Assembly: GCF_001557875.1 (NCBI RefSeq) | Contig: NZ_LNRF01000003.1 | Span: 186,001 to 250,000, forward strand | Length of the DNA: 64,000 nucleotides | Source of the DNA: Vibrio splendidus | GTDB taxonomy: Bacteria > Pseudomonadota > Gammaproteobacteria > Enterobacterales > Vibrionaceae | Direction of reading: 5' to 3' | In this document: positions 17,365-26,613 of the stretch, one piece after another | Position numbering within the stretch: the first letter of the stretch is position 1 | How the letters are laid out: each line of letters starts with the position of its first letter | Notes under the pieces: model-generated | The model's database searches: none | Seen by the model: the letters and a program-made list of their open reading frames with translations, nothing else | Told to the model about the DNA's origin: nothing | Translations under genes and position numbers: made by a program

Positions 17365-20300
17365 TTAGAATAACTGGTGCTTTGACAACACGACGACGAC
17401 TTTCTCAATGAGACCACTACGAGAAAAGAGCTGTGAAGCCATTTCATGATTTAGCGTTAACGATGCAAATACCTCACTTGTTCCGTCTTTAAACTGAACT
17501 TCAATACCCTGTGTTGGCTCATCATTGAGTTGGTAGATAAATGGCACCTGACAGTAAGTAAAAGCCAGTTGCCCAGCCTGAACAATAAAGCTCTGCATTT
17601 GCCCTTCAATATTTTGGCAGTCAAAAGTCGCCGCTTTTTGTAAGAACTCTTTAGGACTAAGAAGTGAAGGGTTAATTACAATTGTGCCATCAACAACCTC
17701 TAGACCTAGCTCTCCAAAACGGGTAATCACTTCTTCCTTAACTTGCCCTGTCATCCCTGGCTGCTGTGCTCCAGAGTGCTTTGGCGTATGAGAATACGGA
17801 TCCGTCGGAAACGCACCGTAGTTTTCTGGCGTTTTGTTGAAACCAATACCAGCTCTCACTTTGTAATAGTAATCCGCTAATTTAAGAGTTTCTTGGCTAT
17901 TGGAATCCATACTCCAAGCATGCTGATAGTTTTCTTGCACTGCTAGCAGCAACTTAGAAACCATATGCCAGTAGATACAACCTAAACCCTCATAACCAAA
18001 CATAGTTCCCGAACGCCCAGTAAAGGCTTTATGGTTGAATACACGCTCATACAAACTAGATATATGACAAAATTCATCATCATTAATTGACGGGTAATCG
18101 GCTTTAATTTCATCAATCGCAGCCTGAAGGAAACCTTTGTTTTCAAAACTTGAATTGAAGTGGTAAGAACCTTTGCTGTCTTGGTTTACTAATCTAGTAT
18201 CTTTAGCAAGATTCATCATGCGTAACAATTTGCTCTGCTCGATGTCTTTAGCGTCTAAACAGTTTTTGTCCATAAAAGAAGCCAGCTCACGGTCAGGGTA
18301 AAGCATGAAGCTATTTTGATCAGCACGATACATGTCACTGGCAAACAACTTATCCAACAACTCAACCGCTTGTTTAGGTGATAATAGACCCGAGCTCAAT
18401 ACTGCAACCTGCCCTTCTAGCATCGGGTAAAGCTCTTCAACCATTAAGCTCTCACCAGAACAGCTCAAGATGTTATACGCATTGTATAAACCGTCTTCAC
18501 GCAAGTTGTTTGTAATCGTAGAATCTAGGACTTTTAAGCTCGCGCCCATCAATTGAACAATCGCTTCTTTCTCAACTTTGGTTTTCCCTGAGAATCCATT
18601 TACTCGGTAAACACGCTCACGATAGTTAGCAGCAGATTTAGCCAGCTTAGTCAGCATTGCTTTACGAGTTTGACGAGTTACCGTATCTTGACGAATCTCT
18701 GTATTTGCCTCTGAAACAATCTGTGTAACAGAAGACATCCACTCAAACACTTCTTTGGAAATACTGTATGAAGATGGTGACTTCTCTAACAGGCGCTGCA
18801 TAAAGGCAACATAGCGACGCATGTAGTACAAGGTTACCATTGACAGACCGTTGCCAACGATAGCGTTGTTTGCATCATTCCATTCTGGACGTTGTGTATT
18901 CAGCCAAATACCACCATCAAGCACTAAGTTACTCAATTTTGCCAACAAAGGTACGAGTATCTTCTCCATTAAGTTGACCATATAAACTTCTTGGTCACCC
19001 GTCATCAACAAGCGACCGTCACTGCCTAAGCTCTTGACACGTTGCTCTGTCAATTCCTGAAGGTCTTGGTTGAACTCTACGGTATCTTTAGGGTTGTCAA
19101 AGAGACCTTTAACTCCACAAAGCTCGTAAGGCACATTGGCATAACTAAAAATGTCACTTTCTAGTAATTCGATAAGGTCGCTTTGCTCAAATTTGTCTGC
19201 CAACTCAAGGAATTTTAATAGATAGATGATTTGATGATCGCCCCAGTAACCAATGTTACTCCAAGGATCATCCGCCTCTAACAGTTCCCAATCTACACCA
19301 TCTTTAGTAATTCGATACGGATTGTAACCATCCACCGTTGAAGCATTAACAAACTTAGAGATGAATGATTTGATGAACCCTGGATAACTAAGAGCCATCG
19401 CTTCCCAGTTTTGGAAAATATCACGCCAGTTGCCTTGATAAGAAAGTAAGCGTTCGCCATTTTCATCTTTGAGCTTAATCTCATAGTGGTTCCAAGGGCG
19501 ACTAGGGTCACCATGACGACGTCCAAAAGTAAGCGGTAGATACTCGTAGCTCAATCGAACTAATTGAGAATCTCCTGTCGCTTTGGCGCGCGAAACTAAT
19601 TCGGAATGGCTGAAAACATCCCCTAACTGATCAAAAAAGTCCTGATGGCGGCCTGCTACCTGAGAGTTGGCCTTTTCCATAGTTTTAACTACGTCAGCCT
19701 TTTCTAACATATAGCCGTTTTCAAACACGCCACCACGCATGTTATTGAACAACACATTGGCATAATGGTGAACGCTGGTATTTTCTTCGGCTGTTATTTG
19801 CCACGCATCCGCGCCAGACATCAATGTGATCAATTCATTTTGATTATCTGCAATGCTCTTTTCTAAAGCTAGTGCTAGGTTAGCAGGAACAGAGAGCTCA
19901 GATTGAAGCTGACAGATATCGGAATGAGTCTTGTCTATATCAGCGACAATCGACCAAACTTTGGTTTGATGTGCTCGCAGCGTTAATGTCTTGTGGACTA
20001 AATAGCTGCCTCTGATCCCTTTAGTCAAAGGCTCACTGTCAATCGGTCGCCCTTTTCTAAATGCATTCACTTGAGTGCTAGTCAGTAAAATTTGACTAGT
20101 TTCTGTTTCTAAACTGAAGACTGTCGTCGCCAGCAAAGATTCAGCAGGATCCGCTCTATCACTCAATTTGGCATACATGCTGAATAGTGCTAATGAACTA
20201 CCATCAACTTGCTCATTCCACTTGTAAGCATCAACTAATGCGCTTCTTGTTTGAAGAGCTGATAACGGAGCACCTGAAGGAAGTATATTTTGTAAGCCAT

Positions 20301-20808
20301 CTAGTGCTTCGACTTTACGCTCGAAGCTCGCTAAGTTGGTCAGTTTTGAACGACGAATAAAGCCGTATTTTTCACTCGTATTCCAGCTGTATTGGAACTG
20401 TAATTGCAAAGTATGGTTTATCTCTTCAAATACGATTTTGTCTCCAATCGTATTTTTATAAAGATTGCGCTCAACATTAAAAATACCATCATGGAATGTA
20501 TTAAACGGTTCCCAAAGTACAACCTTGTCGCCATGTTCAATACGGAAGATGGATTTTGAGCCGGTGTTTTCCGCATTTTCATGAATATGGTCAACAGACT
20601 TGTAAGGAAAAAGCGCATTTTCCGGACGAATGCGTCCAGCTGAAAGGCTGCCTGTTGATGAAATAAATAACCAGTGATCGCTCGACGATACAACGCTAAT
20701 AAAGAATGGCGTCATTTGGTCAACATTAGAGATTTGGTAGTAACGCTCACCATCTAAATCAACGAACTTGCCATCGACCTCTGGTGTTGAGTTGTAGTCT
20801 TGTTTCAT
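17365..20808 (-). CDS. Large glycoside phosphorylase, GH94-related, probably beta-1,3-glucan phosphorylase (GH149/GH161-like)
   Basis: 1147 residues from ATG 20808. A frame upstream reaches 20952 but would run through the operator at 20842, so I reject the longer start. The protein has no signal peptide. An N-terminal beta-sandwich (ISVVSSSDHWLFISSTGSLSAGR) is followed by a large (alpha/alpha)6-barrel region with W/Y-rich motifs, including NIGYWGDHQIIYLLKFLE. D524 there fits the general acid of GH94-clan phosphorylases. The length is far above GH94 cellobiose phosphorylases (about 800) and fits the beta-1,3-oligoglucan phosphorylase families GH149/GH161. It would split imported laminarioligosaccharides with phosphate to give glucose 1-phosphate. 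The family is recalled, not searched; exact GH number and linkage are uncertain. Confidence 0.78.
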   Translation of the reverse strand: MKQDYNSTPEVDGKFVDLDGERYYQISNVDQMTPFFISVVSSSDHWLFISSTGSLSAGRIRPENALFPYKSVDHIHENAENTGSKSIFRIEHGDKVVLWEPFNTFHDGIFNVERNLYKNTIGDKIVFEEINHTLQLQFQYSWNTSEKYGFIRRSKLTNLASFERKVEALDGLQNILPSGAPLSALQTRSALVDAYKWNEQVDGSSLALFSMYAKLSDRADPAESLLATTVFSLETETSQILLTSTQVNAFRKGRPIDSEPLTKGIRGSYLVHKTLTLRAHQTKVWSIVADIDKTHSDICQLQSELSVPANLALALEKSIADNQNELITLMSGADAWQITAEENTSVHHYANVLFNNMRGGVFENGYMLEKADVVKTMEKANSQVAGRHQDFFDQLGDVFSHSELVSRAKATGDSQLVRLSYEYLPLTFGRRHGDPSRPWNHYEIKLKDENGERLLSYQGNWRDIFQNWEAMALSYPGFIKSFISKFVNASTVDGYNPYRITKDGVDWELLEADDPWSNIGYWGDHQIIYLLKFLELADKFEQSDLIELLESDIFSYANVPYELCGVKGLFDNPKDTVEFNQDLQELTEQRVKSLGSDGRLLMTGDQEVYMVNLMEKILVPLLAKLSNLVLDGGIWLNTQRPEWNDANNAIVGNGLSMVTLYYMRRYVAFMQRLLEKSPSSYSISKEVFEWMSSVTQIVSEANTEIRQDTVTRQTRKAMLTKLAKSAANYRERVYRVNGFSGKTKVEKEAIVQLMGASLKVLDSTITNNLREDGLYNAYNILSCSGESLMVEELYPMLEGQVAVLSSGLLSPKQAVELLDKLFASDMYRADQNSFMLYPDRELASFMDKNCLDAKDIEQSKLLRMMNLAKDTRLVNQDSKGSYHFNSSFENKGFLQAAIDEIKADYPSINDDEFCHISSLYERVFNHKAFTGRSGTMFGYEGLGCIYWHMVSKLLLAVQENYQHAWSMDSNSQETLKLADYYYKVRAGIGFNKTPENYGAFPTDPYSHTPKHSGAQQPGMTGQVKEEVITRFGELGLEVVDGTIVINPSLLSPKEFLQKAATFDCQNIEGQMQSFIVQAGQLAFTYCQVPFIYQLNDEPTQGIEVQFKDGTSEVFASLTLNHEMASQLFSRSGLIEKVVVVLSKHQLF

Positions 20809-20841
20809 ATCGAAATTCCAAAAAATTCTTACACTTAAATT

Positions 20842-20857
20842 TTGAAAGCGCTTTCTT
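20842..20857 (-). promoter_or_regulatory. LacI-type operator upstream of phosphorylase gene
   Basis: TTGAAAGCGCTTTCTT, with the perfect 12-bp core GAAAGCGCTTTC, lies between the stop of the ABC ATPase gene (20883) and the phosphorylase ATG (20808). It shows that the phosphorylase has its own promoter despite following the transporter operon. Confidence 0.82.
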
Positions 20858-20882
20858 TTGCGTTTCAAAAAGGATTTAAAGT

Positions 20883-21872
20883 TTACAAATGATGACAACG
20901 AGCAAAATGCTCTTCTGCAATTTGAGTCGGTTCTGGTATTGATTGTGTGCAAAGTTTGTCAGCTTTCAGACAACGGCTTGCGAACGGGCAGCCTACGCTA
21001 CTTGGCTTCCAAGAAGGGATATCGCCTTTTTTCACATTCATGTCACGCTTGCCCGATTTACCGACCTCTGGCACTGCTGACAACAACAACTGAGAATACG
21101 GATGTTGCGGGTTCTGAGTAACGTTGTCGCTATTGCCCCATTCGACCATATGTCCTACATACATCACCGCAGTTTTCTCAGCAAAATAACGCGCCGTCGC
21201 AATGTCATGAGTGATGTACATGAACGAAATACCGTGCTTATCTTTCAAGTCAGCCATTAGGTTTAGGATTCCTAATCGCACAGACACATCAAGCATAGAG
21301 ATAGGTTCATCAGCTAGGATAACTTCCGGGCTAACAGCAATTGCACGGGCAATTGCAACACGCTGTCGTTGTCCACCACTTAGTTCATGCGGGTACTTCT
21401 CTGCGGTCTCTTTAACTGGTGTAAGCCCAACCATTTCAAGCAATTCATAAACAAGGTTCGGAATCGCTTCTTTTTCTGCTCGTTTATGGATAAGTAATGG
21501 TCGCGCAATATGGTGGTAAATCGTGTGTACAGGATTCAGCGAGCCAAACGGGTCTTGAAAAATCATTTGCACTTGGCGTGCATATTCAAGCTCACCATAT
21601 TTTTCAATATAGTCAGACAGAGGTTCGCCTTTGAATTCGATATCACCAGCCGTCTTATCATAAATTCGGGTAAGAATTCGAGCTCCTGTGCTTTTCCCTG
21701 AGCCAGATTCGCCAACAATCGCTAATGCTTCTCCTTTACGAAGATCAAATGAAACATCATTTACGGCTCGCATCATATTGCTTTTGACTGACTGGCCAAG
21801 TGGGAAATCTTTTACCAAATTCTTAACTGATAAGATAACTTCGCTTTTATCAACGTTCTTTAAAGTATTCAT
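20883..21872 (-). CDS. Opp/Dpp-type ABC importer ATPase (second ATPase, DppF-like)
   Basis: 329 residues with Walker A GESGSGKST, signature LSGGQRQRV, Walker B VILADEP and the His-switch ITHD. It also has the Opp/Dpp C-terminal extension with four cysteines (CPFASRCLKADKLCTQ and a final CHHL), as in DppD/DppF proteins that bind an iron-sulfur cluster. It starts 10 nt after the first ATPase. The two ATPases power the permeases encoded upstream. Opp-type systems import peptides but in vibrios and Thermotogales also chitobiose, cellobiose or laminaribiose; operators and neighbours favour beta-glucan oligosaccharides here. Confidence 0.9.
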   Translation of the reverse strand: MNTLKNVDKSEVILSVKNLVKDFPLGQSVKSNMMRAVNDVSFDLRKGEALAIVGESGSGKSTGARILTRIYDKTAGDIEFKGEPLSDYIEKYGELEYARQVQMIFQDPFGSLNPVHTIYHHIARPLLIHKRAEKEAIPNLVYELLEMVGLTPVKETAEKYPHELSGGQRQRVAIARAIAVSPEVILADEPISMLDVSVRLGILNLMADLKDKHGISFMYITHDIATARYFAEKTAVMYVGHMVEWGNSDNVTQNPQHPYSQLLLSAVPEVGKSGKRDMNVKKGDIPSWKPSSVGCPFASRCLKADKLCTQSIPEPTQIAEEHFARCHHL

Positions 21873-21882
21873 AATCTTTCGC

Positions 21883-22836
21883 TCAAACTAGGTGACAAGA
21901 TACGTGATGCCCGGTCGCAATAGCGCCCAAACGAGGCTCACTTTTAATACACATTGAAATGCATTCGCCACATCGCTCTTGGAAGTTACATCCTTGAGGT
22001 GTATCCAAAAGGTTGACAGGATTCCCAGGGATCCCGTAGAGACGTTCTTTTGGCCCATGAATAGTCGGAAATGAAGAGATAAGCCCTTTTGTATAAGGAT
22101 GCTTAGGTTCACTAAATACCGTTTTCGCATCACCTAATTCGATAAGGTTACCCGCATACATCACGCCAATTCGATCAGCAATTTCGCCCATTAGGCTTAA
22201 GTCGTGACTAATAAACAGAATAGAGAATCCAAACTTACTCTTCAGCTCATACAGTTCATTCAAGATTTCACGTTCAACCACTACATCAAGTGCCGTTGTT
22301 GGCTCATCCATGATGATCAGTTTAGGTTCCAGCGCCAAAGCAATCGCAATAACAACTCGCTGACGCATCCCTCCACTCAGTTGATGGGGAAAGCTCGACA
22401 TTCTATCGCCATGAATCCCAACCGTTCCTAATAGCTCGACCGCACGATCGTGAGCCTGTTTATAAGGTATTTTTCTGTGCGCTAGAATAACGTCCGTTAG
22501 CTGCTCACCGATGGTAATAACGGGATTAAGTGAATTCATTGCGCTTTGAAAAACAATAGAAACGTCATTCCAACGGAAGTCACGTAACTGCTTGTTATTC
22601 ATTTTTAAAACATCCTGCCCTTTGTAGAGTATTTCACCCTCAGAGATAAGCGCTGGTGCTTTATGTAAGCGTGATATAGCAAAAGCCAATGTACTCTTAC
22701 CGCAACCAGATTCACCGGCAATACCGAGCGTTTCACCGGGCGCAATGGAAATACTAACGTTATTAACGGCTCTTGCTACGCCATTAGGAGAAACGTAATC
22801 AACACACAGGTTATTAATTTCTAATAGATTGCTCAT
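21883..22836 (-). CDS. Opp/Dpp-type ABC importer ATPase (first ATPase, DppD-like)
   Basis: 317 residues with Walker A GESGCGKST, signature LSGGMRQRV, Walker B LIIMDEPTTALD and His-switch FISHD. The oligopeptide-transporter C-terminal cysteine region (GCNFQERCGECISMC) is present. Its ATG overlaps the stop of the DppC-like gene by one base (TAATG), indicating translational coupling. Together with the second ATPase it forms the nucleotide-binding heterodimer of the importer. Confidence 0.9.
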   Translation of the reverse strand: MSNLLEINNLCVDYVSPNGVARAVNNVSISIAPGETLGIAGESGCGKSTLAFAISRLHKAPALISEGEILYKGQDVLKMNNKQLRDFRWNDVSIVFQSAMNSLNPVITIGEQLTDVILAHRKIPYKQAHDRAVELLGTVGIHGDRMSSFPHQLSGGMRQRVVIAIALALEPKLIIMDEPTTALDVVVEREILNELYELKSKFGFSILFISHDLSLMGEIADRIGVMYAGNLIELGDAKTVFSEPKHPYTKGLISSFPTIHGPKERLYGIPGNPVNLLDTPQGCNFQERCGECISMCIKSEPRLGAIATGHHVSCHLV

Positions 22837-23828
22837 TATAGGCCTCGGCGTTTATCTGCTTCTTTTTTAAGTTTGTGCCACAGTTTGATGTGTGGGCCCG
22901 TACGTAATTTAGGGTTGCTCACTTGGTCAATAGACATGTTAATCAATGCGAGTCCACCACCAGTAATCGCTAACGCTAGTGCAGGCACCAGCATTTCCCA
23001 CCATGCACCGGTATACAACGATGAAGAGGTCTGTGCCCAATACAACATAGATCCCCAACTCACTTCTGTTGCATCACCTAAACCTAAAATACCTAGACCA
23101 GCTTCGGAGCCCATTGCGTAGATAACCGTGCCTAGGAAGCCACCAAAAACAATCGAAACTAAGTTTGGTAAGATCTCGACTAAAATAATGCGGATTTTTG
23201 ATTCCCCCATCACCTCTGCAGAAATGATGAACTCTTTGCTTCTAATTGCCATGGTCTGTGCACGAATCACCCTAGCCCCCCAAGGCCAGGAGGTTATCCC
23301 TAACAACACGGTAATAACCAGCGAACCGACCTGCCCTAAGAATGCGGCGAGAACAATCAGCAAGGGCAATTGTGGAAACACAAGAAATACGTTAGTAATG
23401 AAGTTCAAGCGTTCATCGACTTTTCCACCAAAGTAACCAGATGAAACCCCAACTAGCACTGCTATTGTCATGGCTATTACGCCCGCAGAGATCGCAACAG
23501 TAAGCGACTTTCTTGCTCCAAATAGAACCTGGCTATATACATCACGTCCGCTACGAGTCGTGCCCATAATATGCTCAGAGCTTGGTGCAACATGTGGACG
23601 TGCTACGCGCTTTTCTGGGTTATGAGTCGATAATACAGGTGCAAATAACGCCCCAGCTAAGACAATCGTAAGTAAAAAAGTACCTATAATGGCCGGAGGG
23701 TTACCGTAGAAAAATGCGTAAGCTTTACCGAGAGTTTTCTTTACGTTTTTCCACGACCATTTTGGCTCACGTACTGGCATATTCGGCTGGTTAGCGGTTT
23801 TTTGAGTGTCCATTAAATTATCCATCAT
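22836..23828 (-). CDS. Opp/Dpp-type ABC permease (DppC-like)
   Basis: About 330 residues with an N-terminal cytoplasmic arm, a first helix near residues 45-70 and a five-helix permease core. The EAA-type loop lies at VMGESKIRIILVEILPNL, and GLGILGLGDATEVSWGSML is typical of DppC/OppC. I place the start at ATG 23828, a few bases after the DppB-like stop; ATG 23825 is equally possible behind GAGG. It pairs with the DppB-like subunit to form the transmembrane channel of the importer. Confidence 0.88.
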   Translation of the reverse strand: MMDNLMDTQKTANQPNMPVREPKWSWKNVKKTLGKAYAFFYGNPPAIIGTFLLTIVLAGALFAPVLSTHNPEKRVARPHVAPSSEHIMGTTRSGRDVYSQVLFGARKSLTVAISAGVIAMTIAVLVGVSSGYFGGKVDERLNFITNVFLVFPQLPLLIVLAAFLGQVGSLVITVLLGITSWPWGARVIRAQTMAIRSKEFIISAEVMGESKIRIILVEILPNLVSIVFGGFLGTVIYAMGSEAGLGILGLGDATEVSWGSMLYWAQTSSSLYTGAWWEMLVPALALAITGGGLALINMSIDQVSNPKLRTGPHIKLWHKLKKEADKRRGL

Positions 23829-23833
23829 GCGCC

Positions 23834-24808
23834 TCAATTCGAGATTCTAGGGTCAAGCCAGACATATAGGAGGTCGGCAATAAAGTTAGCGGTTAGTACC
23901 GCTGTCACCAAGATAAGAAGAATGGCTTGGATAAGTGGGTAATCACGAGCAACGATGCCTTTAAGAAGGATGTTCCCCAAGCCTTGGTAGTTAAAAACCA
24001 CTTCGGTCATGATTGAACCTGCGAATGAGAATCCGATTGCCATTGCAATAGCGGTCGCAACAGGAAGGATGGCATTTCGACCAGCATAGCGAGACATAAC
24101 ACGATAACTACTCAAGCCTTTGGCCTCAGCCATCGTTACGTAATCCTCACCCAACACGTTGATCATCGCATTACGCATATTGAAGACCCATGTTGCGATA
24201 CCAACCAAGACCATTGAGCCCATAGGTAACACAGCGTGTTTGGCCACACTGAAAATAAACTCCCATGTAAAACCTGGCTCTAGCGATGGGTCATAGGTGT
24301 ATGCCAAAGGCAATAGTTCAAGTTTTAAACCGAAGAAATAGAACAACAGTAACGCGGTCACGATGTACGGGAAATTACTAATAAATGCCAAAACTGGCGG
24401 AACAATTTGTCCAAACAGCCCTTCACGTCGATACGATGCATACGTACCAATACTGACACCAATGATGAGAGCGACAATCAGCGAACCAAGCGCGAGAAAC
24501 ATAGTCCACGGCAGTGCCATAGCAAGGACATCTGAGACACTTACAGGAAACATAAGTACTGATGGCCCCAAATCCAGAGTAAATACGCTTTTCATATAAG
24601 CGAAGTACTGTTCGAAAACATTGCCATCAACAAAACCGTACATTTCTCGAACAGCATCCATTTGAGCAGGATCCATTCGACCTTGAGCTGCAGCGAAAAG
24701 AGCATCAACAGGGTCACCTGGCATTAGGCGAGGCAACATGAAATTAAACGAGATAGCGATTAAGAAAGCGGTAAAATAGAAGCCAAATCGGCGAATTAAA
24801 AACGACAT
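23834..24808 (-). CDS. Opp/Dpp-type ABC permease (DppB-like)
   Basis: 324 residues. It opens with the usual MSFLIRRFGFYFTAFL helix and the MPGDPVDAL motif of DppB/OppB. Six hydrophobic helices are present, with the EAA-loop AEAKGLSSYRVMSRYAGRNAILPV and the late segment GLGNILLKGIVARDYPLIQA. It follows the binding-protein gene after a 55-nt gap that contains an mRNA hairpin, an arrangement often used to make more binding protein than permease. Confidence 0.9.
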   Translation of the reverse strand: MSFLIRRFGFYFTAFLIAISFNFMLPRLMPGDPVDALFAAAQGRMDPAQMDAVREMYGFVDGNVFEQYFAYMKSVFTLDLGPSVLMFPVSVSDVLAMALPWTMFLALGSLIVALIIGVSIGTYASYRREGLFGQIVPPVLAFISNFPYIVTALLLFYFFGLKLELLPLAYTYDPSLEPGFTWEFIFSVAKHAVLPMGSMVLVGIATWVFNMRNAMINVLGEDYVTMAEAKGLSSYRVMSRYAGRNAILPVATAIAMAIGFSFAGSIMTEVVFNYQGLGNILLKGIVARDYPLIQAILLILVTAVLTANFIADLLYVWLDPRISN

Positions 24809-24826
24809 AAAAATCTTTTAACCTAG

Positions 24827-24850
24827 GGGCTACAACCTAAGCTGTAGCCC
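24827..24850 (-). other. Intra-operon hairpin between binding-protein and permease genes
   Basis: Perfect 8-bp arms GGGCTACA / TGTAGCCC with an 8-nt loop. It has no U-tract typical of a strong terminator. Probable role is 3'-end stabilisation or partial termination after the binding-protein gene. Confidence 0.6.
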
Positions 24851-24863
24851 TCTCAAAAATAAC

Positions 24864-26498
24864 TTACTTAAGGTGTAGATTGTTGAGAATAATTACTCTC
24901 TTACCACCGTCGTACCATACTGGCTGTACGTACGGGTCTTTTTCACTTGGCCAACCAACAATATGTTTAGTACTGTATTGGAACCAAGTTGGGTTAGAGA
25001 ATAGAGGAATAAAGGGAAGGTTTTCAGCCGTAAACTCTTGAAGTTCACTCAACACCTTCTCTTGCTGCTCAGCATCACCAATTTTGCCAAAGCTATCGAT
25101 CAATGCGTCGATCTCTGGTGAATTAACACCGTGACCAGCATGCCAAGTTTTCCCGATACGAGACGTTGAGAAGTACTCTTGGTACGCCAAGATTGGGTTT
25201 GTCGCTACCATTGACCAGTTAATTGACATGGTATATTTGCTTTCTTTCAAATTACTGTCATATACCGCCCAATCCACGGTCTTAACGTTTGCTTTCACAC
25301 CCACTTCTTCAAAGTATTCAGATACCATCTGAACCACTTGGATCCAGTCGGTCCAACCGTTTACAACCTCAATATCAAACTCAACCGTTTCCCCGTTTGC
25401 TTTGTCGCGGAATCCATCACCGTTTTTGTCGACTAAGCCCGCTTCATCAAGTAAAGCGTTTGCTCTTTCAACATCGTACTTAGTTAGATAGCCATATTTC
25501 TTAGATACATTTTTATCAATGTGCGTTTCGTATAGCTCACCGATGCCACCAACATTGAAGTTTGCGGTCGGATAACCATAGGCAGCAATATCAACGATGG
25601 TTTCACGATCAAGTGCCATAGAAAGTGCTTGGCGTACTCTTAAGTCATCAAATGGCGCTTCTTTGGTATTTACGTAAAGGTGGATCGCATCATTCGCTGG
25701 ATACCAAAAATGGTTATTTTCTTTATCCATATCGACAAATGTTGACTCAACGTCAGCAATAAAATTTGAACCCCAATCAATCTCACCTTTGATTAAAGCA
25801 GGTTGGATCTGAGAGTTGTCATTGTAAGAACGGAAGTTGATGCAATCTAAGTAAGGTCTATTTTCTAAATAGTAATTCGGGTTTCGGCACAACTCCATCT
25901 GTTGCGGTTTAATGTATTTAACCGTCGTCATTGGGCCGCTACCTACCGGATTAAGGTTGGTAAACGTTGTCAACTCTTCAACTTTCGACCAAATATGCTT
26001 TGGTACAATATGGTAACGCTCTAAGTTCCAAGCAAATGTAGAATCCGCTTCCGTCAGCTCAAACACGACGGTTCGCGCGTCAATAGATTTGATTTCTTTT
26101 AAGTTACCTGAAGACCAAATACCTTTCTGGTCAAAAGCTGGTGCCTCTTTAGTCAACATAAAGCTAAAAACAACGTCGTCTGCAGTTAACTTTGAACCAT
26201 CAGACCACTTCAAATTCTCTCGTAACTTAAGCGTCAATGTTTTCAGGTCAGTTGAATACTCAACCGACTCAGCCAGGCGATAATCAACATCACCAGTCAT
26301 GTTGTTGAATACGACCAATGGCTCAAACATTACCCCATGCAGCAAGTCTTTAGTTGTATAAGGGTTAAAGTTTTCAACAAAGCCAGTATTGATAATTGGC
26401 ACCGTTAGTGTACCACCCTGCTTAACTTCATCTGCTTGTACAGAGGCTCCGAATAAAGCTCCAATGGCGAGCGAAGCAATCAATGTCTTTTTGTGCAT
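24864..26498 (-). CDS. Periplasmic oligosaccharide/peptide-binding protein of the Opp/Dpp ABC system
   Basis: 544 residues from ATG 26498 (AAGGA at 7 nt; a GTG one codon earlier is also open). The protein has a Sec signal MHKKTLIASLAIGALFGASVQA and then the SBP_bac_5 fold (GGTLTVPIINT, LKWSDGSKLTADDVVFSF). A calcium-loop-like DKNGDGFRD lies at about 370. Cluster-C binding proteins of this size bind peptides, but close relatives in vibrios bind chitobiose, and Thermotoga ones bind cellobiose or laminaribiose. Two operators and a homopolymer tract lie upstream. I infer laminarioligosaccharide binding. Confidence 0.88.
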   Translation of the reverse strand: MHKKTLIASLAIGALFGASVQADEVKQGGTLTVPIINTGFVENFNPYTTKDLLHGVMFEPLVVFNNMTGDVDYRLAESVEYSTDLKTLTLKLRENLKWSDGSKLTADDVVFSFMLTKEAPAFDQKGIWSSGNLKEIKSIDARTVVFELTEADSTFAWNLERYHIVPKHIWSKVEELTTFTNLNPVGSGPMTTVKYIKPQQMELCRNPNYYLENRPYLDCINFRSYNDNSQIQPALIKGEIDWGSNFIADVESTFVDMDKENNHFWYPANDAIHLYVNTKEAPFDDLRVRQALSMALDRETIVDIAAYGYPTANFNVGGIGELYETHIDKNVSKKYGYLTKYDVERANALLDEAGLVDKNGDGFRDKANGETVEFDIEVVNGWTDWIQVVQMVSEYFEEVGVKANVKTVDWAVYDSNLKESKYTMSINWSMVATNPILAYQEYFSTSRIGKTWHAGHGVNSPEIDALIDSFGKIGDAEQQEKVLSELQEFTAENLPFIPLFSNPTWFQYSTKHIVGWPSEKDPYVQPVWYDGGKRVIILNNLHLK

Positions 26499-26528
26499 CA
26501 CGTTGTCCTTTTAATGATAATAACCAGA

Positions 26529-26544
26529 AAGAAAGCGCTTTCTT
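26529..26544 (-). promoter_or_regulatory. LacI-type operator of the ABC transporter operon (proximal)
   Basis: Perfect AAGAAAGCGCTTTCTT, 30 nt before the binding-protein ATG. A TATTAT-like -10 lies just downstream on the minus strand, so the operator would sit within the promoter. Confidence 0.85.
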
Positions 26545-26552
26545 TTAACTTT

Positions 26553-26571
26553 AAAAAAAGGGGGGGGTTTT
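26553..26571 (-). repeat. Homopolymer block A7-G8-T4 in transporter promoter region
   Basis: Seven A, eight G and four T in a row on the plus strand, between the two operators upstream of the transporter operon. G8/C8 tracts are prone to slipped-strand length change, and this is the only such tract I saw in the window. Confidence 0.7.
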
Positions 26572-26597
26572 CGTATTCACTATCGGTTACTCGCATC

Positions 26598-26613
26598 AAG
26601 AAACCGCTTTCTT
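26598..26613 (-). promoter_or_regulatory. LacI-type operator of the ABC transporter operon (distal, one mismatch)
   Basis: AAGAAACCGCTTTCTT differs from the consensus at one central base, which breaks the CpG-centred symmetry. It is 69 nt from the proximal site (start to start), near a whole number of helical turns. Confidence 0.65.

Noticed and set aside
20809-20952. A 48-codon N-terminal extension of the phosphorylase.
   Set aside because: It would be translated through the LacI-type operator and overlap the ABC ATPase gene. ATG 20808 with the normal domain start fits better.
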